In this document: positions 8,365-17,570 of the stretch, in pieces
How the letters are laid out: each line of letters starts with the position of its first letter
Numbering within the stretch: the first letter of the stretch is position 1
Origin: JBGTIS01 sp041745535
Lineage (GTDB): Bacteria; Bacteroidota; Bacteroidia; Cytophagales; Cyclobacteriaceae
Direction: 5' to 3'
Assembly (NCBI GenBank): GCA_041745535.1
Contig: JBGTIS010000087.1
Location: 1 to 31,771, forward strand
DNA length: 31,771 nt
The notes under the pieces: model-generated
Told to the model about the DNA's origin: nothing
The model's input: the letters and a program-made list of their open reading frames with translations, nothing else
Database searches by the model: none
Translations under genes and position numbers: made by a program

Positions 8365-8634
8365 CTATAAATCAATTGGCTTCATTTGGCTGTCGAACTC
8401 AATTTTATCCACCTGATTTAAGTTAGAAAGTTCCTGAATACCTCTGACAGTAGCCATTCCGGAAACAGCATTCCTGTCCTGATGGATGTGTTTGATCTGT
8501 AAACCATTATTGCTAAATAATTCCAGATTATCTCCCATTCCATGATAGGTGATGAGTACCGGTATTTTTTCAGTGGCTGAACCTACCATGTTAATTTGAT
8601 TGGCGAGTGCCTGTTCTATTTTTTTTTGTTTCAT
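8365..8634 (-). CDS. Small protein, possibly similar to peptidase propeptide/inhibitor domains
   Basis: An 89-residue protein when started at ATG 8634 (MKQKKIEQALANQINMVG). The frame is open to 8832, but that part overlaps the peptidase gene and has a poor composition. The core IPVLITYHGMGDNLELFSNNGLQIKH, then SGMATVRGIQELSNLNQVDKIEFD, has the beta-alpha-beta-beta-alpha-beta pattern and the VxxIExD-like end of peptidase I9 (subtilisin propeptide) domains. That is a resemblance by eye only. No signal peptide is seen. It is on the same strand as the M14 gene, 176 bp downstream, with a hairpin in between. Confidence 0.55.
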   Translation of the reverse strand: MKQKKIEQALANQINMVGSATEKIPVLITYHGMGDNLELFSNNGLQIKHIHQDRNAVSGMATVRGIQELSNLNQVDKIEFDSQMKPIDL

Positions 8635-8673
8635 ATCGAAAAAATTTAAAAGTAGTTGAACAGAAAAATTTAA

Positions 8674-8700
8674 GATAAGAAAAGCCAAAGCTATCTTATC
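8674..8700 (-). terminator. Hairpin after the M14 peptidase gene (minus strand)
   Basis: GATAAG and CTTATC, with an inner AGC/GCT pair, form a stem; on the minus strand the T-rich run TTAAATTTTTC follows. It is weak in GC but well placed about 110 bases past the peptidase stop. Confidence 0.5.
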
Positions 8701-8809
8701 CGGGGGATTTAACTGGTAAAAAATAGAACCATAAAATCCATTATCAGATGCCTGCTCTCCTAAGAACGACCGTATTTTAAGAAAGTTTTCTGAAAACAAT
8801 AAACATAGC

Positions 8810-11449
8810 CTATTCTTCGGCTGCCTTATCATTTATATTGATGGCTGGTAAACCATCAATGGTGCTGCTGTAAAGGGCATTGAAAATCAGCTTATAAGTA
8901 CCCCGCGGTTGCCCGCGAAACTGCGGCCTGAATCCGAATAAAATAATGTTGCCCTGCCCATGCTGTACGCGCATCATAGCGGCTTTGCCGGCGATGTATT
9001 TGTTGGCACCCAGCGCCCATCCGCTCATCAGTAAATCCTTTTTGGCATACCGGGCAATTACCTCTACCGGAGGTTTGGGCGCCAGTTCAGTATCTTCGTT
9101 GCCACCTTCGCCTTTTCTGGATTTAACTACCATTTCAAAAGCCCGGCTGTTGTTAAACGAAGCGCCGGTTTCAGCCTGCATGCCATAGGCCAGCAGGTGG
9201 CTGGTATCAATAGCAGTGCGGATAATGGACCCTGGAATAAAAAACTGGGAGGAAGAAAGACCTTTGGTTACATTTTTTACGGGCAATCCGAATTGGGCAA
9301 TGGCAAAATCGCTGGCCTCATCAAAGGTAATGAGCGTACCGCCATGTTTTACAAATTTTTCCAGCCTCAATGCCCCATCCAACCCAAGCCCGCCGGTATA
9401 AGGATCGGGCATGGAATTCGGTGCATGGCCATGTAAAATACCAATCGGATGCTGGTCGGGAATAATGATAGCATGGTATTGTGACAGGTCTTTGGTGCGA
9501 ATGTCTTCGTCGTGCAGGGTGTCATACTCAAAATCGTACTGGTCGAGCAGCCAGCGGGTCCAGCCTTCGTCCATATTAGCCACCCACGATTTGTACAACC
9601 CTACTTTCGGCTGCTGAATCTGATGTAGGTTTTCCGGTTCCAATTTAATTCCAGTAAAGGTAAGCCCTAACTCAGCGGCAGCAGATTGTAAACGGCTTTC
9701 CGTTTGATCGCCTTTTTTAATCAGAATGGTTCCGGCATTATAACTGTCAAAATCTTTGCTGGCCCAGTATACTGATTCACCCTGACGCAATAGGCAATTC
9801 ACAGCCAGTGCACTGTTATTTTCCTGATGCGTAAGCGCATACCCAAATTCAGCGGTGCCACTGATTTCCCCAACTTCAACAGCTACCGAATCGGCCAGTT
9901 TTTTTCCTTTTACATGGAACACATCCGCGATTTTTTTCACCGTTACACCCATCTGATAAGGTAATGTCCAGCCGGCCAGGTCATACGGTGTTTTGGGTGG
10001 CCCTCCCGGATATAATCTGATGTCGGGGTAGCTTTGCTTTTCCAATAAATCTTTCACATATGGCCGGAAAGGCTGGGCACCATAAATCACAAAAGTACCT
10101 GCCTCGTACTGTTTACCCTCCGCTTCAAATCCTTTGGAAGCCTGTTCAATTTCTATTCCGCCCTGTAATAAAACATTTACCAAATTTACCGCTTCACCCC
10201 GGTCCCACTGCTGGTGCGGAATCACATAGGCAAAGGCATCGTCTTTACCACTGGCTTCTATGGCATCTTTTCCCATGTTATAAATATCGTACAACAATTT
10301 CTCTTTCATGTCCGAACCCACAGTAAGCGTAGCCATGGCGGCGGTCAGCATATACTCTACCGCATCTCTGAAACGCGATTCGCCTCCCTTCCATGGAAAA
10401 GCATAGTTAATGGCCGTACCATCGGTAGGAATACCATTCCCGATGGTTTTGGGGAGAGAATCGGGTGGATAAAAACGGGGTGTGGGCGTAGCATGGGCGG
10501 TTTCGGTAAGTATACCAATCTGGTTATGAAAATAAGGCGCTGTCCGCAAACCGCCATTCCACCACATGGTAAACGACACGTCGGACACCGCTCCGGGCAT
10601 GTTGTGCGTGGCAAAACGGCTGGCCATGGCATTGCCCACGATGTTTACACCGGCTACCACCCCCGGATGGATATTCGGATTAACCGGTTTGGAAAACGGG
10701 GGAATAAAAATGCGTGCCCACGAGGGTGAGGTCTGGTGCTGATTGTGCACAATTTGCGGATACCATTCTTTAAAGAGTAAATGCGTTACCGCACGGGTTT
10801 CAGGCTGTGTATTCATAAACCAGTCGCGATTGTCGTCGTGGCCTACATAATAATGGTACAGCACCGGCGGATTGGTGGTTTCGTAGGGCGTGCCCAGGTT
10901 CTTTTTGTACCAGTTGGCCACAATATCCAGGCCGTCCGGATTGATATTGGGCATCAACATCAGAATTACATTTTCCCTGATTTTTTTAATTTCTGAGGTT
11001 TCGCCGGTAATAATATCGTACGCCAGTTCGGGCGGAAACTGCGTGCCTGCTTTTTCTGAGGAATGAATACCACCATCGATCCAGATAATGGCTTTCCCGT
11101 CCTGTGCCAGTTGCCGGGCTTCGGCTTCACCAATGCGCGCCCTGGATAATTTTTCACTGATATTGCGCCATTTGTCCAGTTGCTTCAGGTTTTCTTCGCT
11201 GGAAATAAACATCACATACATAGGCTTTCCCAGTACGGTGGCACCAATTTGCCGCAGAGTCGCCCGGTCACTTTTTTCGTCTGCCATTTGCAGATAACTG
11301 ACAATTTCAGTGTAATCGGCAATTTTATAATCGGCGCCCATCCGGAAACCAAAAAAATCTTCCGGCGAGGGTAGCTGTCCGTAGGCAGAAAAGGAGACAA
11401 GGAAAAAGATAATATACAGAATTTTATAGAAGCGAAAGGCGGATGGCAT
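8810..11449 (-). CDS. Secreted M14-family zinc carboxypeptidase with C-terminal amidotransferase-like region
   Basis: An 879-residue protein with a signal peptide (ILYIIFFLVSFSAYGQ). The M14 zinc site is seen as His129 and Glu132 (GGIHSSEKAG) and His235 (PQIVHNQHQTS). The substrate-binding NINPDG (168-172) and the Arg in DDNRDWF (about 208) are present, and Glu316 (ILTETAH) is the likely general base. The region from about 600 onward, with VGLYKSW, IIIPDQHPIG and KHGGTLITFDEASDFAI, has the Rossmann-like look of a class-I glutamine-amidotransferase fold without an obvious catalytic Cys. It is probably a periplasmic peptidase acting on peptides or cell-wall fragments. It is transcribed divergently from the aldehyde dehydrogenase gene. 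Confidence 0.9.
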   Translation of the reverse strand: MPSAFRFYKILYIIFFLVSFSAYGQLPSPEDFFGFRMGADYKIADYTEIVSYLQMADEKSDRATLRQIGATVLGKPMYVMFISSEENLKQLDKWRNISEKLSRARIGEAEARQLAQDGKAIIWIDGGIHSSEKAGTQFPPELAYDIITGETSEIKKIRENVILMLMPNINPDGLDIVANWYKKNLGTPYETTNPPVLYHYYVGHDDNRDWFMNTQPETRAVTHLLFKEWYPQIVHNQHQTSPSWARIFIPPFSKPVNPNIHPGVVAGVNIVGNAMASRFATHNMPGAVSDVSFTMWWNGGLRTAPYFHNQIGILTETAHATPTPRFYPPDSLPKTIGNGIPTDGTAINYAFPWKGGESRFRDAVEYMLTAAMATLTVGSDMKEKLLYDIYNMGKDAIEASGKDDAFAYVIPHQQWDRGEAVNLVNVLLQGGIEIEQASKGFEAEGKQYEAGTFVIYGAQPFRPYVKDLLEKQSYPDIRLYPGGPPKTPYDLAGWTLPYQMGVTVKKIADVFHVKGKKLADSVAVEVGEISGTAEFGYALTHQENNSALAVNCLLRQGESVYWASKDFDSYNAGTILIKKGDQTESRLQSAAAELGLTFTGIKLEPENLHQIQQPKVGLYKSWVANMDEGWTRWLLDQYDFEYDTLHDEDIRTKDLSQYHAIIIPDQHPIGILHGHAPNSMPDPYTGGLGLDGALRLEKFVKHGGTLITFDEASDFAIAQFGLPVKNVTKGLSSSQFFIPGSIIRTAIDTSHLLAYGMQAETGASFNNSRAFEMVVKSRKGEGGNEDTELAPKPPVEVIARYAKKDLLMSGWALGANKYIAGKAAMMRVQHGQGNIILFGFRPQFRGQPRGTYKLIFNALYSSTIDGLPAININDKAAEE

Positions 11450-11570
11450 ATATAGAAAATTTTAGGCAGTTCCGATACAAACTTATAAATAACTACAATA
11501 TGATTGAAAAAACAAAAATTGCTCGCCCCGCTGTTGCACATAATTATCGCCAGGGTATCCAATACCACAT

Positions 11571-11645
11571 TGTAAACGTTTTAACTTTCAGACGGTTTAC
11601 ATGTTATTCGTAAAGCTATTAACGAATAACCAATAACGAATAACT
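11571..11645. promoter_or_regulatory. Inverted and tandem repeats in the divergent promoter region
   Basis: Three patterns lie ahead of the aldehyde dehydrogenase gene: TGTAAAC at 11571 paired with GTTTACA at 11595; GTTATTCG at 11603 paired with CGAATAAC at 11623; and a second CGAATAAC at 11637, so CGAATAAC is repeated with a 14-bp period. The 204-bp gap separates divergent genes and may hold an operator for one or both. Confidence 0.4.
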
Positions 11646-11653
11646 AACACACT

Positions 11654-13009
11654 ATGAAATTCAAAAGCATCAACCCTTATACCAATGAAGTAATAGAAGA
11701 ATTTGCCACCTATTCGGATCAGGAAATTAACACCCGGCTGGAAAAAGCAGCTCAGGCTTTTAAAACGTGGCGAAAAACCGGTTTTTCCGAGCGAAGCCAA
11801 TTGTTTAAACGGGTGGCTGAAATTTTAAAAACCAACAAAGAAACCTATGCCCGCACCATTACCCTGGAAATGGGCAAGGCCATTGGCGAATCGGTTTCGG
11901 AAATAGAGAAATGTGCCTGGGTCTGCGAATATTTTGCCGAACAGGGCGAAGCCTTTTTGAAAGATGAAGTGATTGCTTCCGATGCACAGAAAAGCTATGT
12001 GCATTACCAGCCTCTGGGAGCGGTGTTTGCCGTTATGCCCTGGAATTTTCCCTACTGGCAGGTATTCCGCTTTGCCGCGCCCAGTTTAATGGCTGGCAAT
12101 GTGGGCATCCTCAAGCATGCGCCCAATGTGTGCGGGGTTGCTTTGCGGATAGAAAAAATTTTTAAGGAAGCCGGTTTTCCCGAAGGCGTTTTCCAAACCC
12201 TGATTATGGAGGTAGATAAAGTGGAAAGTGTAATGCGGCACAGCATTGTGCAGGCGGCTACGCTAACCGGTAGCGACCGGGCGGGTGCCAGCCTGGCTTC
12301 TGTAGCAGGAAAATACATCAAAAAAACTGTACTGGAACTGGGTGGCAGCGACCCGTTTATTGTGCTGGCCGATGCCGACCTGGAACAAACCGCCAAAGTA
12401 GCCGTACAATCGCGTATGCTGAATGCCGGACAAAGCTGTATTGCCGCCAAACGGTTTATCGTGGTAGATGCGGTGCGCGAAGCTTTTTCCGAAAAGGTAA
12501 AAGCCCATATTCAACAGTTAAAAACCGGCGATCCACTGCAAAAGGAAACTACCACGGGACCATTGGCCCGGGTTGACCTGGCCGATAACCTCAGCCGGCA
12601 GATCAAAGAATCGGTATCGGCTGGGGCTAAACTGGTGCTGGGCGGTACACAGGATCAGGCGAAATTTCAGCCGGCTTTGCTGTTAAACGTACAACCCGGC
12701 ATGGCCGCTTTTAAAGAAGAAACTTTTGGACCGGCCATGGCGATTATTCCTGCCAAAAATGAAACTGAAGCCATTGATCTGGCCAACCAGTCGGTATACG
12801 GACTGGGCGCTTCTATCTGGACTACCGACCTGGACAAAGGCAATGCCCTGGCCAAAGAAATTTTTTCCGGTGGTGTGTTTATCAATTCGCTGGTAAAATC
12901 CGATCCGCGATTGCCTTTTGGCGGCATCAGGCAGTCGGGATATGGCCGCGAGCTTTCATACCACGGCATCAAAGAATTTGTAAACGTAAAAACTATCTAT
13001 ATCGCTTAA
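11654..13009 (+). CDS. NAD(P)-dependent aldehyde dehydrogenase, succinate-semialdehyde dehydrogenase type
   Basis: A 451-residue soluble enzyme that oxidises an aldehyde to a carboxylate. The ALDH catalytic cysteine is Cys262 in NAGQSCIAAKRF, and the general base is Glu228 in VLELGGSDPFIVL. The cofactor-binding PWNFPYWQVFR and the late EETFGPAMAI and LPFGGIRQSGYGRE motifs are also visible. The short length and SINPYTNEVIEEF start fit the YneI/Sad subgroup of succinate-semialdehyde dehydrogenases. Substrate assignment within ALDHs is uncertain. The next gene begins 12 bases downstream, so the two are likely co-transcribed. Confidence 0.9.
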   Translation: MKFKSINPYTNEVIEEFATYSDQEINTRLEKAAQAFKTWRKTGFSERSQLFKRVAEILKTNKETYARTITLEMGKAIGESVSEIEKCAWVCEYFAEQGEAFLKDEVIASDAQKSYVHYQPLGAVFAVMPWNFPYWQVFRFAAPSLMAGNVGILKHAPNVCGVALRIEKIFKEAGFPEGVFQTLIMEVDKVESVMRHSIVQAATLTGSDRAGASLASVAGKYIKKTVLELGGSDPFIVLADADLEQTAKVAVQSRMLNAGQSCIAAKRFIVVDAVREAFSEKVKAHIQQLKTGDPLQKETTTGPLARVDLADNLSRQIKESVSAGAKLVLGGTQDQAKFQPALLLNVQPGMAAFKEETFGPAMAIIPAKNETEAIDLANQSVYGLGASIWTTDLDKGNALAKEIFSGGVFINSLVKSDPRLPFGGIRQSGYGRELSYHGIKEFVNVKTIYIA

Positions 13010-13021
13010 TATTGCTGTTTA

Positions 13022-13270
13022 ATGGAAATACACGATTTAATGGGTGCACTGGGCGTAAGCCTGCTGCTCATTGCTTTTTTGCTGAGTTTATTTAAAATTA
13101 TTGATCAGGAGAACCCATTGTATTTGTGGCTGAACCTGATTGGTGCCGGACTGGCCTGTTATGCGTCGATACTGATTCCCTTTATTCCGTTTGTAATACT
13201 GGAAGGCACCTGGGCGCTGGTAGCATTGGTTGGGTTAATCAGGTTATACAGCCGGAAACCGCAGGCATAG
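13022..13270 (+). CDS. Small CBU_0592-like integral membrane protein
   Basis: An 82-residue protein with three hydrophobic segments (about 8-24, 33-51 and 53-74) and a short basic tail ending RLYSRKPQA. The pattern GALGVSLLLIAFLLSLF, then NLIGAGLACYAS, then EGTWALVALVGLIRLY, is that of the CBU_0592 family, whose function is unknown. It follows the aldehyde dehydrogenase by 12 bases on the same strand. Confidence 0.8.
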   Translation: MEIHDLMGALGVSLLLIAFLLSLFKIIDQENPLYLWLNLIGAGLACYASILIPFIPFVILEGTWALVALVGLIRLYSRKPQA

Positions 13271-13328
13271 CCATAGCTTTTACACTTTTAATCATTTGCC
13301 CGTACAGGCAATTAAAATATACATTAAC

Positions 13329-14228
13329 ATGAAAAACAGATTAATAAACAGAATAACCTTATTGGCCGCCGTGCTGCCCCTGCTGATCCTGAGCGCCTGT
13401 TTCAACCGGTCGACGTTGGGCTCGGCCGGTTCACACACCGTGAATGAACATTTCCGGTCCGACTGGGCCAAAGACGGCATGTGGGACCAAGGGGTGGCCG
13501 AAGTAGCCAAATACGAAGCGGAAAGAGTGGTGTACGACCAGGTACGCGAATTTGAGTATGTGTATGTATTGGTAAAAGAAACTTTTAATGAAGAGTTTAA
13601 CGTAAAAACCGACGATTATGAGCGCAACGACCTGTTTGAGGTAATGAAGGTAAACAAGTTTGCCCACATTCCTACGCAGCGCTATCCGTATCATTATCTT
13701 ACCAGCTTATTCTATAAGCGCGAATACCCCGACCGTTTGTACAAACTCACCAATACCTCCCAGGAATGGTGTGGCAATACTGCTAAAATGTTTCTGGACC
13801 AGGGCAATCAGTACCAGTTCAGTTACAACAGCTACTGGGATGGGCAGGGTGTAGGCGAAACCACTACGCCGGGTGATATTTTGTTCGAGGACCAGCTTAC
13901 CTATTCCCTGCGGGCATTAAAGTTTACCGATGGCTTAACCTTTAACGCCAAAGTTGCCGAATCGCAGGTTACCAGCAAGGCCACCCCGCCCAAAATTTAT
14001 GAGGCTACTTTTACGGTAACCCAGGAAGCGGATGCTCAGGCGCTGGGAGCAGCGGAAGTTAATACCAGTGAGCCGGTGTGGAAAGTAACGGTAGCCCTGG
14101 AAAATGGCAAAAACAATACGTATTGGTTTAAAAACGAATATCCTAATTTATTACTCAAACAAACCACCTGGGATGGGCGCGATCTTTTGTTAAAATCAGT
14201 AGAAATGAGTGCGTACTGGAACGTGTAG
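13329..14228 (+). CDS. Lipoprotein of unknown function
   Basis: A 299-residue protein. ATG 13329 is chosen over an upstream in-frame GTG at 13296 because it begins directly with a lipoprotein signal (MKNRLINRITLLAAV, then LLILSAC, Cys24). The mature part has no motif I recognise. It is rich in Tyr and Trp, with TQRYPYHYLTSLFYKREYPD, a QEWCGNTAKMF segment containing its only other Cys, and a beta-rich C-terminal half ending KSVEMSAYWNV. It is the last gene before a terminator and may belong to the preceding operon. Confidence 0.8.
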   Translation: MKNRLINRITLLAAVLPLLILSACFNRSTLGSAGSHTVNEHFRSDWAKDGMWDQGVAEVAKYEAERVVYDQVREFEYVYVLVKETFNEEFNVKTDDYERNDLFEVMKVNKFAHIPTQRYPYHYLTSLFYKREYPDRLYKLTNTSQEWCGNTAKMFLDQGNQYQFSYNSYWDGQGVGETTTPGDILFEDQLTYSLRALKFTDGLTFNAKVAESQVTSKATPPKIYEATFTVTQEADAQALGAAEVNTSEPVWKVTVALENGKNNTYWFKNEYPNLLLKQTTWDGRDLLLKSVEMSAYWNV

Positions 14229-14256
14229 ATAGCTTTTTTATTAAAAATTCAATGCG

Positions 14257-14288
14257 AAAACCTGCTGTAATCCGGCAGGTTTTTTTTG
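14257..14288 (+). terminator. Rho-independent terminator
   Basis: AAAACCTGC pairs with GCAGGTTTT around a nine-base loop and continues as a T-run, 28 bases after the lipoprotein stop. Confidence 0.9.
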
Positions 14289-14540
14289 TTGCTATCAGGT
14301 TGATGGTGAGTTTGTTAAGAGGACTTACCTCAAGTTACAATACGGAAAAGCGGATAACTTTTACTATTAATTCTCTTATAAATTAAATTTTTTATTTAAA
14401 AGTATAATCTAATTTTACTGCTTTAATTCTAATTCTATATTAGAAAAGTTTAATTAATATTCCTTTATTACTTTCACTTTATACAACAACTTACAAATTA
14501 TTCTCCGCGGAATACCTCCGTAAACAGAGGAGGTCTGTTT
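14289..14540. other. AT-rich intergenic stretch
   Basis: No coding frame is supported. The DNA is very AT-rich up to about 14500 and then holds ACCTCCGTAAACAGAGGAGGT at 14514-14534, an inverted repeat of ACCTCC/GGAGGT that could be an operator or a small hairpin ahead of the broken gene that follows. Confidence 0.4.
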
Positions 14541-14545
14541 TAGAA

Positions 14546-14847
14546 CTCAAATCATTCAAATCCCTTTTTCTCTTTTCATTTTTACTAACCACTTTACTAT
14601 GGCAGCCCTTATCCGCACAGGTGAAGGAAACTGTGTTAGATGTACGAATTGATGGAAACTTTGCTTATGTAACCAATTGGGATAAAAATAAATCTGTGAA
14701 TGAATTATATGTTTACAAACAGGAAGGAGAAAAATGGATTTTAAAAATAGTATTATTCTTGAAAATGGGTTCCATATTGTTGAAGCATATGAAGGTGGGT
14801 TTACTGATCCTTTATATCCTGAAGTTTTTTTGTTTAGTAACGTTTAG
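14546..14847 (+). pseudogene. Broken gene for a small secreted protein
   Basis: The frame reads LKSFKSLFLFSFLLTTLLWQ and then PLSAQ, a typical signal peptide, but no ATG, GTG or TTG stands at its head. It continues VKETVLDVRIDGNFAYVTNW to KWILK, where one base is missing near 14745. In the next frame it resumes NSIILENGFHIVEAYEGG and ends VFLFSNV-stop at 14847. The sense of both halves shows a once-intact protein of about 100 residues. Its end overlaps the end of a convergent transposase fragment. Confidence 0.6.
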
Positions 14848-15178
14848 AAAATAACTTTCCCGTTTGAGGATTTAAAATGATAATTCCACTGAGGTAGTTG
14901 TTCATCAAAAAAGACATATTGGTTAATATTCTGTTTGAATTCCTGATGAACAGGCCTGCTAATGGAATATTGCTTTTGATTTATATTTACATTGACACCA
15001 AGCCCTGTTTTGGTTTGGGTCATTAAAGCAAGTTCCTTGACAATTTGGATATTATTAAAAACAGCCCCTTGCCAAACCCTATGTACATAAGCCAAAAGTC
15101 TATGTTCAATGGGATTCCATCGCCCGACCCGGTTAGAGCGTTAAGGGGGATAATGGGCATGACAATATTTATATCAAG
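14844..15178 (-). pseudogene. 3' fragment of an ISAzo13-like transposase gene
   Basis: The minus strand encodes HAHYPP-stop-RSNRVGRWNPIEHRLLAYVHRVWQG and continues VKELALMTQTKTGLGVNVNI to DEQLPQWNYHF. The HYPP...NPIEHR, TxTKTGL and QWNY blocks are the C-terminal hallmarks of ISAzo13-type (IS630-related) transposases. An in-frame stop sits at 15141-15143, and the frame fails upstream of about 15178, so most of the DDE domain is missing. No terminal inverted repeat is visible. Confidence 0.65.
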
Positions 15179-15203
15179 CTAATAATTCTTCTTCGTATCA
15201 ATA

Positions 15204-15208
15204 CTTAG
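15204..15208. repeat. Left target-site duplication CTTAG
   Basis: CTTAG occurs immediately outside the left inverted repeat and again at 16624-16628 outside the right one. A TTAG core agrees with the YTAR preference I recall for IS701-type insertions. Confidence 0.65.
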
Positions 15209-16623
15209 CTCGACTTTAGCATTAAGCGGCATGTGCTAAAACATGCCGGAAATGTGTAAGTAAAGGTTTCGGTATTTTTATCATGTCATGCTGATTATCA
15301 GAGATTGAAAAGTTATAATTTTGCCATAAAAGCCTTCTTACAGTTGCTATTTTTAGTTTTCCCTGTTTGTTTAGAGGGTCAGTTGCTAAACTTACTATAG
15401 AAAAGAGTCCTAACAACACGGGCGTTGTACGATCAATGGCTTTCTCTGCCCACTGCCTCTGCGTTTCCACGCCCAAATGAGCTCGTGCTTCTTCAAAAGT
15501 TACCTCCACAGACCATCTTCTGACAAAGTAGGTAACAATTTTTTCTGCGGAAAGCTGTAGATCAGTAGAAAGTAGAGACATAGGACTAAGCTTTCCTTCG
15601 GGGTCTCGCAGCAATACCCATCTGAGAGGCACTACAGGCTTGCCACTATGATACCAAATTGCTGTTGCTGTAGTTATTTCAATTGTTTTCTCTGTATATC
15701 CTACCATTGTGATAGTTTCACTTTTTGCCACTCTGTAGCAGGATTTTTTACCACTTGTTCCAAAGTAGGAAGTCTTTTTCCTTTCTTTCTATTACGTCCT
15801 GGTTTTCCAGGCTCACGAGGAGGAGCAGGTTCATAAAGAGCCGCATCTAAACGCAAGCGGGTGATAACTGTAAGCTGTTGTTGCGCAGCGGCCAAGAGTT
15901 ATAAAACAGCATAACTGCTATCTGCCACCACTATAACTTCTCTCTCTGGAAGCCAGCGTTTCACCTGCAAGAGCATCTGTCCCGGCGGGGAACCGCGAGC
16001 CCAATCATTGATCTTCTTATGTGGTTTGCCTTGTTGCTTAGCATAACGCTCACTTGGAGCCAACACTGTCAGAAAAGGCAATGCCCAGATCCGTTGCGCC
16101 ACTTTATAGGAACTAGTAGCATTAAGCTAATCCAGCGTAGGCCGCTGCTTTTGACAAAATGAGAACCGCTACTACGCACACCATCTCTGTAGATCCCTCT
16201 TTTGGTTATTTTACTCCCCCACCGTCTTTCCAGTGTCTCATCAATTCCTAGCACTATAGGACCCTCAGGAAGCAAACAGCTTAATAACTGACTCAGAAGA
16301 ATCGGTGCTGCTTGCAATGCAGACCATTTAGCTTTACTTAATACTCTATGATACTTATGAAAATTCTTCTCCTTACTCATTCCTAGAATGCGCAATACTG
16401 ATGATATTGTACGTTTACCCGGTGCTAAAATAGTACCAGCTAAAAGCAATTTAACATGGGCAAACACTGGTTTGGAAAACATCTCAGCATATTGTATTAT
16501 TATCACTATGAACTCATCCCGGCGGGGAACCGCAGGAAAATTAAGCATGGCAAACTTGTTTGGTCATAAGTTTAACCCTCTTATTTCTTGGTGAGTTCTC
16601 TTTTTGTAAATGCTAAAGTCGAG
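15209..16623 (-). mobile_element. IS701-like insertion sequence, 1415 bp, ends intact but transposase dead
   Basis: The element is bounded by perfect inverted repeats CTCGACTTTAGCATT (15209-15223) and its complement (16609-16623), with a CTTAG duplication on both sides. It carries one broken transposase gene on the minus strand. Intact ends mean it could still be moved by a related transposase elsewhere in the genome. It interrupts or abuts already decayed DNA. Confidence 0.8.
15222..16548 (-). pseudogene. IS701-like (DDE_5 superfamily) transposase, two frameshifts and one stop
   Basis: Read together, the frames give a full transposase of about 440 residues. The N-terminal part holds GPIVLGIDETLERRWG, then FVKSSGLRWISLMLLVPIKW. 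A missing base near 16095 shifts the frame to RIWALPFLTVLAPSERYAK, then REVIVVADSSYAVL. A stop replaces a Glu codon at 15899-15901, followed by LLAAAQQQLTVITRLRLDAA. A second missing base near 15706 (after LSQW) shifts the frame to GYTEKTIEI and the end YFVRRWSVEVTFEEARAHLG, with LGVETQRQWAEKAI. The three DDE regions (GIDET, VADSS and FEEARAHLG) are visible. Assignment to IS701 is by these blocks. Confidence 0.8.
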
Positions 16624-16625
16624 CT

Positions 16626-17570
16626 TAGAATACTTAAACCAGGCAAATGGATGACTGTCGAATTTTCGAATACAGGAGTATCTGTATGGAATGGAATTCA
16701 AATTGGAATACAAGAGGAACATTTAAAGCATTTGCCTATCCACTTAATCAAAGTAAACGCAACCACAGCTTTCTTAATCACCAACGATGTACGCACCGAT
16801 GGGATCCTCACAGGTTTGGTGATATTCTCTGTGTGGCAATTAAGTGCGTTTCTTCGCCACACACACATACGCCACCTGCTCTTTGGAGGGTTTAAAGTAT
16901 CATCTCATACGGAGTACATTACATTTTCTGGTTTTATGCTGAGTTTTTTGGCGCTGTCAGCCTCAGGTTATAAGCTCCCTCACTATATTTTCCCACTGTT
17001 TCCCTTTATCGCTGTCATTACTTCCCACTACATATTTTCCCTCTCTGAGGCCAGCAAGCAACTGCTTACCCGTTTCACAAAGGCTCACTTTGGTATTTTA
17101 CACGTTTTTTTCATAGCTCCTGTAATAAGTTTTATATACTTTTTTCCACCCCATTCAGTTTTTCTTCCTGTTATTCTGGGTATTTTGTTCCTGCTTTTCT
17201 GGTATAGTTTCAAATCAATACAAGGCCAGGTAGACAAAGTAGGGATGCTTACCCTGATCCAAGCTTTTGCTTTTGGTTTGGTATTAAGCACCTACTTTTA
17301 TTCATCGCTGCTGGAATACCAATCGGAAAGTAAAGTGGGGAAAGAAATATATGAGAGAAAAGCGCCGGATGATAGGTTTTATTTTTACAATACCCATGCC
17401 TATAGCCTGGATTTTTATGCCAGGCGGATTGTGCCCGGTGCCCGGCTTGATGAAATGAATTCTTATACAAAAGGAACGCTCATTTTTACAGACCAGGGAT
17501 GAAGCAGATCATGTATGACAAAAAAATGAAGTATAAAATAGTGCGTACCTATGATGACTTTCATACATAA
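16626..17570 (+). pseudogene. Remnant of a PMT/ArnT-type membrane glycosyltransferase
   Basis: From about 16768 the frame reads NATTAFLITNDVRTDGILTG and VIFSVWQLSAFLR, a hallmark of the cytoplasmic/periplasmic loop region of GT39/GT83-type glycosyltransferases. At HLLFGGF (about 16890) it jumps directly to TFSGFMLSFLALSASGYKLP and HYIFPLFPF. In intact relatives some 140 residues lie between these blocks, so an in-frame internal deletion is likely. A frameshift near 17500 splits the C-terminus, which resumes as KQIMYDKKMKYKIVRTYDD and stops at 17570. The 140 bases before 16768 (LKPGKWMTVEFSNTGVSVW) are not recognisable as this family. The long open frame starting in the IS end is accidental. 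Confidence 0.65.

Noticed and set aside
9197..11374. Plus-strand open frames within the M14 peptidase gene
   Set aside because: They are shadows of the peptidase codons; none has a recognisable product.
16588..17502. A single intact 304-residue membrane protein
   Set aside because: The first codons lie in the IS end, the next stretch is unrelated, and the family part has a deletion and a frameshifted end.
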